Part shown: one piece after another, positions 54,033 through 62,790 of the stretch | How positions within the stretch are numbered: the first letter of the stretch is position 1 | How the letters are laid out: each line of letters opens with the position of its first letter | Origin: Cytobacillus praedii | GTDB lineage: Bacteria > Bacillota > Bacilli > Bacillales > Cytobacillaceae | Direction of reading: 5' to 3' | Length of the DNA: 64,000 nt | Assembly: GCF_001439605.1 (NCBI RefSeq) | Contig: NZ_LMBX01000015.1 | Coordinates: 1 to 64,000 of the forward strand | Notes under the pieces: model-generated | The model's database searches: none | What the model saw: the letters and a program-made list of their open reading frames with translations, nothing else | What the model was told of the DNA's origin: nothing | Made by a program: the position numbers and the translations under genes

Positions 54033-54737
54033 TTATGCTATGCCCAAGTATTTCTGACAGGTTTCCTTGTCATCTTTTAAGTCCTGCATCATGCCTTCAT
54101 GGACGATTTTTCCGTCATCCATAATGTAAAAATAATCACCTATCTCGCTTGCCATCAGAAAGTTTTGTTCAACAAGCAGAATCGTCGTTTTTTCCTTCAT
54201 TTTTAGAATTGATTCCATCAGCTTTTCTACCATAATCGGGGACAGGCCTTTGCTTGGCTCATCGATCAGCAACAATCCATCCCCATTGATATACGCCCTG
54301 GCAATCGCCAGCATCTGCTTTTGTCCTCCGGAAAGCAATCCGCTTTTTTTGCGCCAGTATTTCTTTAGATCTGGGAATAGATCCAGCATCCATTCCATTT
54401 TCTCTTCCGCTTCTCCTGTGCTCTTTGCCTTAGCTAGATTAAGCGTTTCCTCCACTGTCAGGGCACTGAATATCCCCTGATTTTCAGGCACATATCCGAT
54501 TCCTTTTCTTGATATCAGATGGGTAGAAATCCCGCTAATCCGCTGGCTGTTATAATGCACAAAGCCACTGGTGGATGGATTGAAGCCCATGATGGAGCGA
54601 AGGGTTGTCGTTTTACCCGCTCCATTTCTGCCGAACAGGACAGTGATGCTTCCTTCTTCAACGGACATGGACACTCCCTGCAGGATGTGATATTGCCCTA
54701 AATAAGTTTCTAGATTATCCAATTTTAATAGACTCAC
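54033..54737 (-). CDS. ABC transporter ATP-binding protein (LivF-like)
   Basis: This 234-residue ATPase has Walker A FGRNGAGKTTTLRSI (about 34-48), the Q-loop FNPS region, signature LLSGGQKQMLAIARAY, Walker B LLLIDEPSKGLSP and switch VEQNF. It is of the short LivF kind. GTG is the start, with AGGAGG seven bases before it, and the gene begins inside the end of livG (23-base overlap), which suggests coupled translation. Confidence 0.9.
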   Translation of the reverse strand: MSLLKLDNLETYLGQYHILQGVSMSVEEGSITVLFGRNGAGKTTTLRSIMGFNPSTSGFVHYNSQRISGISTHLISRKGIGYVPENQGIFSALTVEETLNLAKAKSTGEAEEKMEWMLDLFPDLKKYWRKKSGLLSGGQKQMLAIARAYINGDGLLLIDEPSKGLSPIMVEKLMESILKMKEKTTILLVEQNFLMASEIGDYFYIMDDGKIVHEGMMQDLKDDKETCQKYLGIA

Positions 54738-55488
54738 GATGCAAGCCTCCTAAATATGCCGTCTGAACTCTTTGATCCTTAATGATTTCCTGCGGGTTGC
54801 CGCTAGCCAGAAGCTCGCCATTGAATAAAACCACAAGAATATCTGACAGATGCATGACCATCTCCATTTTGTGTTCAATTAATACAATCGTGTACCTGTC
54901 TTCCTTCTTAATGTTCTCGATCACTTCCAGTATGGCAGGGATCTCTTCAATCGAAATGCCTGCTGTTGGTTCATCGAGAAGCAGCAGCTCAGTTTTGAGA
55001 GCAAGCAGCATGGCAAGCTCCAGCTTTCTTTTTTCCCCGTGCGCAAGATCCTGGGCCAGCACATGTTCCTTGCCATTCAGCATACACTTTGTCATGTAAG
55101 CCTTTGCTTCATCCTGTTGGCGGCTCAAAGCAGACAGCCTCGGATAGATCGAGTAGTAATCTTTGCTTGAGGATTGGATGGCCAATCTGATATTCTCCAG
55201 AACAGTCAGCTCAGGAAAAATATTTGTGAGCTGGAAGGAGCGGCCAATGCCCCGTCTTGCCCGTAAAGGGACAGAAAGCTTTGTTACATTATCGTTCTTA
55301 AAATAAATCTCTCCTTTTGTTGGTGTAATCTGTCCGCTCAGCAAATTAAACAGTGTCGTCTTACCCGCCCCATTTGGGCCGATAATGGAGATCAGCTTTC
55401 CACACGCTATTTCCAGGTTCACATCTTTTATGACATCATGCTCACCGAAGGAAACTGATAGGTCTTTCGTTTCCAAGATATTTTCCAA
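54715..55488 (-). CDS. ABC transporter ATP-binding protein (LivG-like)
   Basis: This 257-residue ATPase has Walker A IGPNGAGKTTLFNLL, the LivG-specific RARRGIGRSFQLTNIFPELT, the signature LAHGEKRKLELAMLLA, where the usual LSGG is AHGE as in LivG/UrtD proteins, Walker B LLLLDEPTAGIS and switch IEHKM. It stands after the 250-base spacer that follows the binding-protein gene, so its level is likely lowered relative to the binding protein. Confidence 0.9.
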   Translation of the reverse strand: MENILETKDLSVSFGEHDVIKDVNLEIACGKLISIIGPNGAGKTTLFNLLSGQITPTKGEIYFKNDNVTKLSVPLRARRGIGRSFQLTNIFPELTVLENIRLAIQSSSKDYYSIYPRLSALSRQQDEAKAYMTKCMLNGKEHVLAQDLAHGEKRKLELAMLLALKTELLLLDEPTAGISIEEIPAILEVIENIKKEDRYTIVLIEHKMEMVMHLSDILVVLFNGELLASGNPQEIIKDQRVQTAYLGGLHRESIKIG

Positions 55489-55518
55489 CTTGGCGATCCC
55501 TCCCTGGTGATTTATCGG

Positions 55519-55645
55519 GCTGGTAGATCCCCACTTAAGAAGCAGAAGGAATAAAAAATTCTAAGCGGGGGATATACAGCCCGTAAATGCCCGACGACGG
55601 ACAGGATGTCCTAGTCAGGCGAAGGCCACAGGACGTGGCGTTTAT
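55519..55645. other. Structured element between binding protein and livG
   Basis: CGGGCTGGTAGATCCCC (from about 55519) pairs with GGGGGATATACAGCCCG (ending near 55602) to give an imperfect stem of about 17 bp. Behind it are two smaller palindromes, GGACAGGATGTCC and CCACAGGACGTGG. GC content is clearly above the surroundings. It could be a MITE-like insert, an RNA with a role in stability, or both. No frame with sense is visible. Confidence 0.5.
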
Positions 55646-55666
55646 GAGCTTGATTGGTTTAACTAA

Positions 55667-55702
55667 CAATCATTGGGGATGAAGAAAAACCCCCAATGAT
55701 TG
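55667..55702. terminator. Strong hairpin after the binding-protein gene (attenuator)
   Basis: CAATCATTGGGG pairs with CCCCCAATGATTG, twelve pairs. T runs are modest on both strands. It stands about 35 bases after the binding-protein stop and would let most transcripts end there, giving more receptor than transporter. Confidence 0.65.
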
Positions 55703-55735
55703 AAGTTTTATTATATATCTAATTATTCCGATTTT

Positions 55736-56950
55736 TTATTCACCATTTCTGATCGGTGGCTCTGTTTCCTCCATATTCAATTCCCTGATTAGAACCGGAA
55801 CTGGATGGTCCACGCCTTCCTGCTCCTCAAGGGTTACCGCATAGAGAGACTGCAATGCCTGATGGTCTTCTGCCCGGAATTTCATCATCCCTTTAGGTGT
55901 TTCGAACTCCATATTTTCCATTGTACTAATTAAGGCATCCACATCTTTGTCGCCATCTGTTTTCTTAAGAGCTTCCACTATGGAGATGGCAGCCGTCATC
56001 CCGCCGGCAGTAAACAGATCCGGTATTTCTCCATCAAATTTTTTCTTATGCTGTTCCACCAGCCAATCATTCACTTTATTATCAGGCAGCGAATGGTAAT
56101 AAATAGAAAAGCCGCTCATGCCCATTAAGGAATCCATTGTTTTTAACGAAGCGATATCCTGTGCGGCAGTAGATATCTTAATCCCCTGCTCCTCGAGCTG
56201 CATATCCTTTAACTGCTTCCATGGTGCATTGGATCCTGCCCAAACAATATAGAGGTAGTCAGGCTTTTCATTAATGATGCTTTGAATGTTCGCAGTGAAA
56301 TCAGTGGAATTTGGATCTGCATATTGCTCATTCACAATTGTGGCACCAAGCTTCTCTGCACCCTCTTTAAAGGCAGCGATTCCTTCTCTGCCATAGGCAT
56401 TGTCCTGTGCGAAGGTAGCGATTTTCACATTCTTTTCAGCAATTGCTGCAGCACCTGCGACTGCATCCTGTGAGGAGTTTCTTCCTGTCCTGAAAATGTA
56501 CTTGTTCCAGTTCTGACCGGTGATGCTATCCGCTACCGCGGGTTCCACCACCATGATTTTTTCGTATTCTTCAGCTAGCGGCAATACGGCCAGCGTATCT
56601 CCTGAGCTTGACGAACCAACTAAGAAGTCCACACCATCCTCTTCAAGCAGCTTTGTCGCCTTTCTTACCGCCACATCTGGTTTTGTTTCAGTATCTTCCA
56701 CGATAAACTCGATCTTCTTGCCTGCTGCTTTATTCGATCCTTCTGTTGCATACGCAAGACCTAGTTCAAATCCCGCCACTGTTTGCTTTCCGTACGTCTC
56801 CAGTGGACCGGTTAAGGAAGCAAGGACACCGATTTTGATTGTTTCTTCATCTGAACTTGCCTTGTCTCCGGAACATCCAGCGATGAATAAAAGAGCGAGT
56901 ACGACGATGAGCGCTAATATAGACTTAAAGCCATATACCTGACACTTCAT
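55736..56950 (-). CDS. LIV-type substrate-binding lipoprotein
   Basis: This is the surface receptor of the importer. Its 404 residues start with a signal and lipobox LLFIAGC, then the type I periplasmic fold: IKIGVLASLTGPLETYGKQT, KKIEFIVEDTETKPDVAVRK, VDFLVGSSSSGDTLAVLPLA and FAQDNAYGREGIAAFKEGAE. The ligand is often a branched amino acid but can be an amide, aromatic acid or urea; the acyl-CoA ligase in the same unit favours a carboxylic acid. Its ATG overlaps the stop of the NHL gene (ATGA). Confidence 0.88.
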   Translation of the reverse strand: MKCQVYGFKSILALIVVLALLFIAGCSGDKASSDEETIKIGVLASLTGPLETYGKQTVAGFELGLAYATEGSNKAAGKKIEFIVEDTETKPDVAVRKATKLLEEDGVDFLVGSSSSGDTLAVLPLAEEYEKIMVVEPAVADSITGQNWNKYIFRTGRNSSQDAVAGAAAIAEKNVKIATFAQDNAYGREGIAAFKEGAEKLGATIVNEQYADPNSTDFTANIQSIINEKPDYLYIVWAGSNAPWKQLKDMQLEEQGIKISTAAQDIASLKTMDSLMGMSGFSIYYHSLPDNKVNDWLVEQHKKKFDGEIPDLFTAGGMTAAISIVEALKKTDGDKDVDALISTMENMEFETPKGMMKFRAEDHQALQSLYAVTLEEQEGVDHPVPVLIRELNMEETEPPIRNGE

Positions 56951-58815
56951 TTCCCATTCCCCCTGTCTTTATTTCCTTTATTGAAAAACTGTATTTTATG
57001 AAGAAGCCCGTCTGCTATGATGATGTTCCCATTGCTGTCTATATCAAGACCTTGGGGAGAAAAGAACTGCCCGTCTTCTCCGCTGAACGAACCAAATTGT
57101 TCTATAAACATTCCATTCTCATCGTAGACATTCATGCGGTTATTTGAAGTATCGGTCACATAAACACGATCCTGATCATCAATAGCTATTCCAGTAGGCA
57201 AGAACAAATCACCCGGTTCTTCACCCCAATTCTCCAGCGGGTCTAGGTGGCCGCTTCCGTTGTTCGTACCCCACTTAGCAATAAACTGGCCATTGTTATC
57301 GAATTTCTGAACACGATTGTTAATTCGGTCTACTACGTACACATTGTCTTTTGAATCGATTGCGAGCTGCATCGGCTGAGAAAATTCCCCATTGCCAGTT
57401 CCTTTTCTGCCCCATTCTTTCATGTAAACGAAAAAGGAATTAAACTTTTGAATTCGATTGTTTTCCGAATCTGACACAAAGATATTGCCTTTACTATCAA
57501 CAGCCACACCGCTCGGGAATTGGAAAAAGCCACTTATTGTTCCTAGAGATCCATAGGCTGCAAGGAAGGTCCCTGAATTAGAAAACTTTTGAATTCGATG
57601 ATTCACTGAGTCCGCGACATATACATTGTCATAACGGTCAACCGCTATTTGTCTCGGTACGAAAAATTGGCCTGCGTAGCTGCCATATCCAAAGGGTCCG
57701 CCAGTACCGAACATGCTTCCCCATTTGCTAACTAGATTTCCGCTTGAATTATATTTCAAAATACGATGATTAAACGAATCTGATACAAACACATTCCCCT
57801 TTGAATCACTTTGAACATCATAAGGCCCTGCATATTGTTTGTCCCCGTATCTGCCAAAGCCAATTGTCATTTTGTAAGAGATGTTCAATCCAATCTCCTT
57901 GTATACCTCAATGCGATTATTGCCAGTATCAGTTATGAATAAATCCCCGTCCTCATCTGGCAGAATCTGATTTGGATACACTAGGTTCGGAAACATGCCT
58001 GTTGTATAGAGAAACCTGTCTGCATGATCAAATTTCATTATTCGGTTATTATAAGTATCTGCTACATATAAAGCCCCAGACTTTGGCTCAAAATTTATTC
58101 CCCTTGGATGATAAAACTGATAAAAACCTAATCCAGGTTCAAGACCGCCTATTTTCCGCTTGAAGCTGCCATTTTGATCAAACACTTGAATCCGGTTATT
58201 GTAGGTATCTGCAACATACACTTCGCCTTTATTGTTTATAGCAATGCCTTGCGGGAGTGCCAACTGTCCATTGTCTTTTCCATAGGAACCTATTGTAAGA
58301 AGATACTGGCCATCGGAATTATATTTTTGAATACGGTGATTAAACTCATCCGTGATGTAATAATTATTTTGCTGGTCTATCGCAATTTCTCTTGGAAAAC
58401 CAAATTGATTATCCCCTTCCCCTTTTGTCCCCCAGCTTTTTAAATAATTAAATTGAGAATCGAACTTTTGAATTCGATAGTTTCCCGTATCAGCAACTAG
58501 AATATTCCCTTCGCGATCAACAGCGATTCCAAATGGCATATTGAATTGTCCAGGGGATTGACCGAGTGTACCCATTGTTTTCAGTATTTTACCAGAAGAA
58601 TCCATTTTTACAATTCGATGATTTCCCATATCGGCCATGTATATATTACCTGAACTATCCTTAGCTAGAGCTACTGGAGTCCGGAACTCGTTTGCGGGAT
58701 CGGTTTCATTTCCCCATGCATGCTTGTAGCTATAAGTTGCTTCTGCAAACCCGCTGCTCCCAAAGTAAAGGGAAAATAGAAGGAGGCACAGAACCATTCC
58801 CTTTATCCTTTTCAT
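56947..58815 (-). CDS. Secreted NHL-repeat protein, twelve repeats
   Basis: The 622-residue protein has a Sec signal peptide (MKRIKGMVLCLLLFSLYFGS, cut near SGFAEA). The rest is NHL repeats of the form P-x-G-I/V-A-x-D-x-x-G-N-x-Y/F-V-A/S-D-x-x-N-N/H-R-I-Q-K-F/Y-D. I count twelve: RI-type ends at NHRIVK, NYRIQK, NHRIQK, NNRIQV, NNRIMK, NNRIEV, NHRILK, NHRIQK, NNRIQK, NNRVQK, NNRMNV and LHKIQF, enough for two six-bladed propellers. No other domain is seen. It overlaps the genes on each side by ATGA, so it belongs to the transport unit. The start at 58815 is set by AGGAGAG. Its role may be binding or opening an outer substrate. Confidence 0.85.
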   Translation of the reverse strand: MKRIKGMVLCLLLFSLYFGSSGFAEATYSYKHAWGNETDPANEFRTPVALAKDSSGNIYMADMGNHRIVKMDSSGKILKTMGTLGQSPGQFNMPFGIAVDREGNILVADTGNYRIQKFDSQFNYLKSWGTKGEGDNQFGFPREIAIDQQNNYYITDEFNHRIQKYNSDGQYLLTIGSYGKDNGQLALPQGIAINNKGEVYVADTYNNRIQVFDQNGSFKRKIGGLEPGLGFYQFYHPRGINFEPKSGALYVADTYNNRIMKFDHADRFLYTTGMFPNLVYPNQILPDEDGDLFITDTGNNRIEVYKEIGLNISYKMTIGFGRYGDKQYAGPYDVQSDSKGNVFVSDSFNHRILKYNSSGNLVSKWGSMFGTGGPFGYGSYAGQFFVPRQIAVDRYDNVYVADSVNHRIQKFSNSGTFLAAYGSLGTISGFFQFPSGVAVDSKGNIFVSDSENNRIQKFNSFFVYMKEWGRKGTGNGEFSQPMQLAIDSKDNVYVVDRINNRVQKFDNNGQFIAKWGTNNGSGHLDPLENWGEEPGDLFLPTGIAIDDQDRVYVTDTSNNRMNVYDENGMFIEQFGSFSGEDGQFFSPQGLDIDSNGNIIIADGLLHKIQFFNKGNKDRGNGK

Positions 58816-59822
58816 CTTTTCTCTCCTTTCCACTTCACAACAGTCGCAGCCCATGTGTACCCTGTACCGGCACTGACTGCTACAGCAATATCACCAGGAT
58901 TTAAAAGTCCCCGTTCCTGGGCAAAATGGAGCCCAATGCATGGATCAAGTGCAGACATATGGCCATGGTGATTAAGATAGATGGCTTTTTCTTCAGGTAG
59001 TTCCAGTGATTGTAGAAGTTCTTTGAACATTGATCGTTTTGTATGCAGTGGCAATAGGAGTTTAATATCTTGAGGAGTATAACCGCTCTTATGAAGTGCT
59101 TTGCGAATTACATGGTCAAAATTTGAAATGGATACAGGATCCAGTCTTTCTTTCATTGATTGTGGATCTTTTACATCAATATAATGAAGATTCTTTTCGA
59201 CTGTTTCGCGGCTGGAAAAATGTTTCGACCCTCCTGCAGGAGTTCTGACATCATCATGAAAGGACCCATCTGTCAGGATGGCGCTTTCCAATATTTCGCT
59301 CTGGGAGGAATCCCTGGTGACTAGTGCAGCCGTGCCACCATCCGCAAAGTTGAACATAAAGCGTGACCGCGGGTTTTCATAATCCACGATTTGTGATTCT
59401 TTGCAACCCCCAACAAGCAGGATGTTTTGGATTGATTGGTCAGAAGCAATCATGTCCTTAGCCACCTTTAAGGCAATCGGAAAACACGAGCTGACATTCA
59501 TTATTTCAAATGCATAGGCATTTTTCGCACCCAATACATGCTGGATTTTTGGCGCGCTCGACCAGACATAATAATCCTTATGAGGGCTTCCAAAGTAAAT
59601 CACTGCATCGATGGTAAGCGGGTCAATCCCTTCAATCGCCTGCCTTCCAGCAGCAATGGCCAGATCAGATGCATGAAGGCTTTCATCTGCCACATGCTTC
59701 TGGACTAATCCGAACTTTTCGATAATCACCTGTTCAGGTATACCCGTCTTTACAGCCAGATCGGCAGCTGTTTCTATTCCAGGAGGAAAGAACGCTCCAG
59801 TTCCATGTATGCCGATTCCCAT
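58812..59822 (-). CDS. KAS III-like ketoacyl synthase family protein
   Basis: The 336-residue thiolase-fold protein has the nucleophile Cys113 in NVSSCFPIAL and His260 in LLPLHTKRSM. Where FabH has Asn in GNTSA, this protein reads HGHMSA with His288. FabH joins acyl-CoA to malonyl-ACP; the changed triad suggests a different reaction, such as acyl transfer, or condensation without decarboxylation. It lies between the MaoC hydratase and NHL genes with overlapping stops and starts. It is not the housekeeping fabH, since no fab genes are near. Confidence 0.8.
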   Translation of the reverse strand: MGIGIHGTGAFFPPGIETAADLAVKTGIPEQVIIEKFGLVQKHVADESLHASDLAIAAGRQAIEGIDPLTIDAVIYFGSPHKDYYVWSSAPKIQHVLGAKNAYAFEIMNVSSCFPIALKVAKDMIASDQSIQNILLVGGCKESQIVDYENPRSRFMFNFADGGTAALVTRDSSQSEILESAILTDGSFHDDVRTPAGGSKHFSSRETVEKNLHYIDVKDPQSMKERLDPVSISNFDHVIRKALHKSGYTPQDIKLLLPLHTKRSMFKELLQSLELPEEKAIYLNHHGHMSALDPCIGLHFAQERGLLNPGDIAVAVSAGTGYTWAATVVKWKGEKR

Positions 59823-60238
59823 TAAATAACCCCTCCATCTTCAGGCACCATCATTTTGGCTGTGCCCGTCAATACTAATTTCCCATCTTGGTTAAAACAT
59901 TCTGTGAGCAGCGTCAGTATACGTCTTTCCTCATCTATTTCCTGAACCGTCCCTGTTGCGGTAATCGTTTCACCTATAAAAACGGGTGCTTTAAACCGGA
60001 TATTCTGCTCGACATAAACAGCCCCTCGTCCTGGAAGATGAACACCCAGCAGCTGCGATAATAAGCTTGAAGTTAAAAGCCCGTGTGCAATCCGCTTCTT
60101 GAACCTCGTTGTTTTAGCATACTCCCCATCGATATGGATTGGATTAAAGTCACCGCTTATTCCTGCAAAAAGGACAAAGTCTGTTTCCGTAATGGTTTTA
60201 CTGCAGGAGGCCTGCTGGCCGATACTATAACTAACCAT
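59822..60238 (-). CDS. MaoC-like (R)-enoyl-CoA hydratase
   Basis: The 138-residue hot-dog protein has the hydratase 2 motif FAGISGDFNPIHIDGEYAKT with Asp, Asn and His of D-x-N-P-x-H, and the strand RIAHGLLTSSLLSQLLG. It would add water to an enoyl thioester, or remove it. ATG at 60238 starts two bases after the ligase stop, behind AGGTGA; a frame open to 60289 overlaps the ligase and is less likely. With the ligase and synthase it forms a small acyl-thioester pathway. Confidence 0.85.
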   Translation of the reverse strand: MVSYSIGQQASCSKTITETDFVLFAGISGDFNPIHIDGEYAKTTRFKKRIAHGLLTSSLLSQLLGVHLPGRGAVYVEQNIRFKAPVFIGETITATGTVQEIDEERRILTLLTECFNQDGKLVLTGTAKMMVPEDGGVI

Positions 60239-60242
60239 CCCT

Positions 60243-61727
60243 TCACCTGCTTTCAATAAGTTTTGTTTTTTGAATTTTGCCCGTGGCATTCTTCGGCATT
60301 TCTTTTAAAAATGACACTATTTTAGGAATTTTATATTTTGCCAGATTCCCTTGACAGTATTGAATAACATCATCCTCCGTTAAAGCGCTTCCATTCTCCT
60401 TCACAATAAATGCTGCAGGCACTTCCCCCCAAAGAGGATCAGCATTCCCGACTACGGCTACTTCGGCTACACCCTTCATTTCGCTGATGACTTGCTCCAC
60501 TTCAAGCGGATAGATATTTTCGCCGCCGGAAATGATCATTTCTTTTTTCCTGCCTGCAATAAACAGGAAGCCTTCATCATCTGTTTTCGCTAAATCTCCT
60601 GTCAGCAGCCACCCTTCTTTCAGTGCATCCTTTGAAGCATCAAGCCTGTTCCAATATTCCTTCATAATATTTGGCCCTCTAACAGCAAGCTCCCCAACCT
60701 CTCCTTTTTCAACCTCGATACCCTCAGAATCAATCAGCTTATATTCGGAAAATAACACTGGCTTGCCAATGGACCCTCTCTTTCGCGGCGCGTCTTCTTT
60801 CGTAAGCATAAATAGAGTCGGAGACGTTTCAGTCATCCCAAACCCCTGGCCGAATAAGAATCCTCTATCAAAATAGGCATCTATTAATTCTCTCGGACAT
60901 GGTGCTCCGCCATTATAGAACCAGCGGACTGAACTCAAATCGGAGGTATGGAACGCCGGGCAAGTGAGTAATGCCTGATGTATGGCAGGAACTCCCATCA
61001 CGATGGTTACTTTATATGCTTCAATCATTGACAGTGCTTTTTCAGGCTCGAACTTGCCTGGGATAACTATGGTTCCCCCTGAAAATAAGGATGGAAATGC
61101 AAACAGCCCAATCCCGCCAATATGAAACAGCGGAAGCAGAACGATGCAGCAGTCCTCTGAAGTTAAATCGATGGCAAGCTTATTATTGATGGCATTCCAG
61201 AACATATTGCTCTGTGTAAGGACGGCCCCTTTTGGCTTGCCGGTTGTTCCTGAGGTGTAACAGATAATATAAGGTGCATCCTCATCAATCCTGCTCTCAG
61301 GGTTAGGATACTCTCCTGGTGAACCATGACATAGTTCTTCCATGAACTCCAAACATTCCAGGTTACTTTGGTCAACTAGAGAAACGGCAAACTCCGCATT
61401 TTCTTTTTCGGCAAAGATGATTCTTGAACCGCTGTCATTGAGCTGAAAAATAAGTTCTTTCGCGCTCAATCGGATATTTAATGGAACTGCCACACATTCA
61501 ATCTTAGCGATTGCAAAAAGAAGGACAATGTATTCAATCCGGTTGTGTGACAAAATAGCAATCCGTTCGCCTTTTTTTCCTTGCAGCTTTTCCTGAATCT
61601 TCTGAGCGGCTGAATCGACCATTTTATGCAGCCGCCTATAGGTTACTTTTCCATTATCTGTAATAACCGCTGTTCGATCTGGATGTGTGTATGCCCATTT
61701 CTGAATCCAATAGGCAATCCCTTTCAT
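60243..61727 (-). CDS. Acyl-CoA ligase (AMP-binding)
   Basis: This enzyme activates a carboxylic acid with ATP and CoA. The 494 residues show the AMP-binding P-loop YTSGTTGKPKGAVLTQSN (about 159-176), FYNGGAPCPRELIDAYFDRG, GQGFGMTETSPTLFML, the hinge LLTGDLAKTDDEGFLFIAGR with KEMIISGGENIYP, and the catalytic Lys in PKNATGKIQKTKL. The pattern fits medium- or long-chain and benzoate-type ligases; the acid is not known. It follows the TetR gene by 13 bases. Confidence 0.9.
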   Translation of the reverse strand: MKGIAYWIQKWAYTHPDRTAVITDNGKVTYRRLHKMVDSAAQKIQEKLQGKKGERIAILSHNRIEYIVLLFAIAKIECVAVPLNIRLSAKELIFQLNDSGSRIIFAEKENAEFAVSLVDQSNLECLEFMEELCHGSPGEYPNPESRIDEDAPYIICYTSGTTGKPKGAVLTQSNMFWNAINNKLAIDLTSEDCCIVLLPLFHIGGIGLFAFPSLFSGGTIVIPGKFEPEKALSMIEAYKVTIVMGVPAIHQALLTCPAFHTSDLSSVRWFYNGGAPCPRELIDAYFDRGFLFGQGFGMTETSPTLFMLTKEDAPRKRGSIGKPVLFSEYKLIDSEGIEVEKGEVGELAVRGPNIMKEYWNRLDASKDALKEGWLLTGDLAKTDDEGFLFIAGRKKEMIISGGENIYPLEVEQVISEMKGVAEVAVVGNADPLWGEVPAAFIVKENGSALTEDDVIQYCQGNLAKYKIPKIVSFLKEMPKNATGKIQKTKLIESR

Positions 61728-61740
61728 CGAACTCCCCCTT

Positions 61741-62343
61741 TTACTTTTTTAACCCTTGGAATATTAGTGTCATCGCAGCATCAAATGCTTCTTCTGGAAC
61801 CTCTTTCTTTTCCCAGTACACCCATCTCATTCCCAGAAATTGACCAATTGACATTAAACAGTAGGCGACAGTCTCCTGGTCAAGATTCTTAAACTCACCT
61901 GCCTCCATTCCTTGAGACAAACTCTTTAAAAAACCATTGGCAAGCTTTCCGTAATACCAGCGGAATAGCTCCTGATCCACCACAACCGCCTGCTGGACAA
62001 TGCTGTACAAATTGGGGTGATTTTTTACCCAGCTGAAGAAGGCGAAGAAGCCATTTCGCTGTGCATCTTCATAAGACGAGCTTCCTTCCATTCCTTCTTT
62101 AATCGCAATTCGCAAATCCCTGCTGTAGCTCCGGATTAACTCATCATAAATATCCTTTTTTGAAGGAAAATAATTATAAAAGGTTCCTTGAGCAACTTTG
62201 GCTTCCTGTGAAATATTAACGATGGAAGCTTCAAAATAACCTTTCTGCCCAAAAACCTCCTCAGCAGCTCTTAAAAGCTTTTCACGAGTTTCAATTCCTC
62301 TTGGGGTTAGTGCTTTTTCCTCAGACACATTATTAACTGACAC
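61741..62343 (-). CDS. TetR family regulator, first gene of the acyl/LIV unit
   Basis: The N-terminal helix-turn-helix is ASIVNISQEAKVAQGTFYNY, preceded by ETREKLLRAAEEVFGQKGYF; the C-terminal domain is about 140 residues and resembles fatty-acid responsive regulators such as FadR of B. subtilis. GTG at 62343 has GAGAGGTGA just before it. It lies 13 bases before the ligase and runs the same way, so it is probably the first gene of a ten-gene unit and represses its own promoter. An acyl-CoA made by the ligase is the likely signal. Confidence 0.85.
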   Translation of the reverse strand: MSVNNVSEEKALTPRGIETREKLLRAAEEVFGQKGYFEASIVNISQEAKVAQGTFYNYFPSKKDIYDELIRSYSRDLRIAIKEGMEGSSSYEDAQRNGFFAFFSWVKNHPNLYSIVQQAVVVDQELFRWYYGKLANGFLKSLSQGMEAGEFKNLDQETVAYCLMSIGQFLGMRWVYWEKKEVPEEAFDAAMTLIFQGLKK

Positions 62344-62640
62344 CTGAATCACCTCTCAACTTTATTATAAATAATATTCTTAAAATTACAACAATAATTT
62401 TTGATTTTTAAAAATACCAGATGAGAGATCCACTCTTCTAATCCGATTGCACATATAAATTGATTCTTGCATTTAATTAAACACAGGACTGTTTGGCTGT
62501 TTCATACTTTTCCAAAGGGAAAATAAAAAAAGAAACACAGGAATTCCTCCAATGTTTCAAAACTAAATAAATACAATCCCTCCTAATGATCCTATCTATT
62601 CAACATTACATATCTCTTGCTATGCTTTTGAACTCCCTCA

Positions 62641-62790
62641 TCATCCCTTCACAAATTCCCCTCCCACAGCAACTTCCTCAATTCCCTCCAAATTCCTCAA
62701 ATCCGCCAGCGGATTCTCCTTCAGCAAAATAAAATTCGCCCGATAGCCTTCTTGAATCTGTCCTACATTCCTATCAAGTAAAGCCGTGTA
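62641..62790 (-). pseudogene. C-terminal remnant of an amidohydrolase
   Basis: The minus strand ends with ALLDRNVGQIQEGYRANFIL, LKENPLADLRNLEGI and EEVAVGGEFVKG, then TGA at 62641. G-x-I-x-x-G-x-x-A-D/N-F/L-x-L-L and N-P-L-x-D-I/L-x-x are the last strands of the metal-dependent amidohydrolase family (imidazolonepropionase-like). No metal-site part remains. Nothing else is recognised in the gene-free stretch 62344-63177, apart from a few AT-rich dyads. Confidence 0.6.

Noticed and set aside
54715-55488. Urea (Urt) transporter instead of LIV
   Set aside because: No urease, urtE-specific features or nitrogen genes are near; the enzymes in the unit point to a carboxylic acid, so only the general LIV type is called.
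56520-56942. Plus-strand frame of 140 codons
   Set aside because: It is antisense to the signal and N-terminal region of the LIV binding protein; its Ser- and Thr-rich content is typical of a shadow frame.
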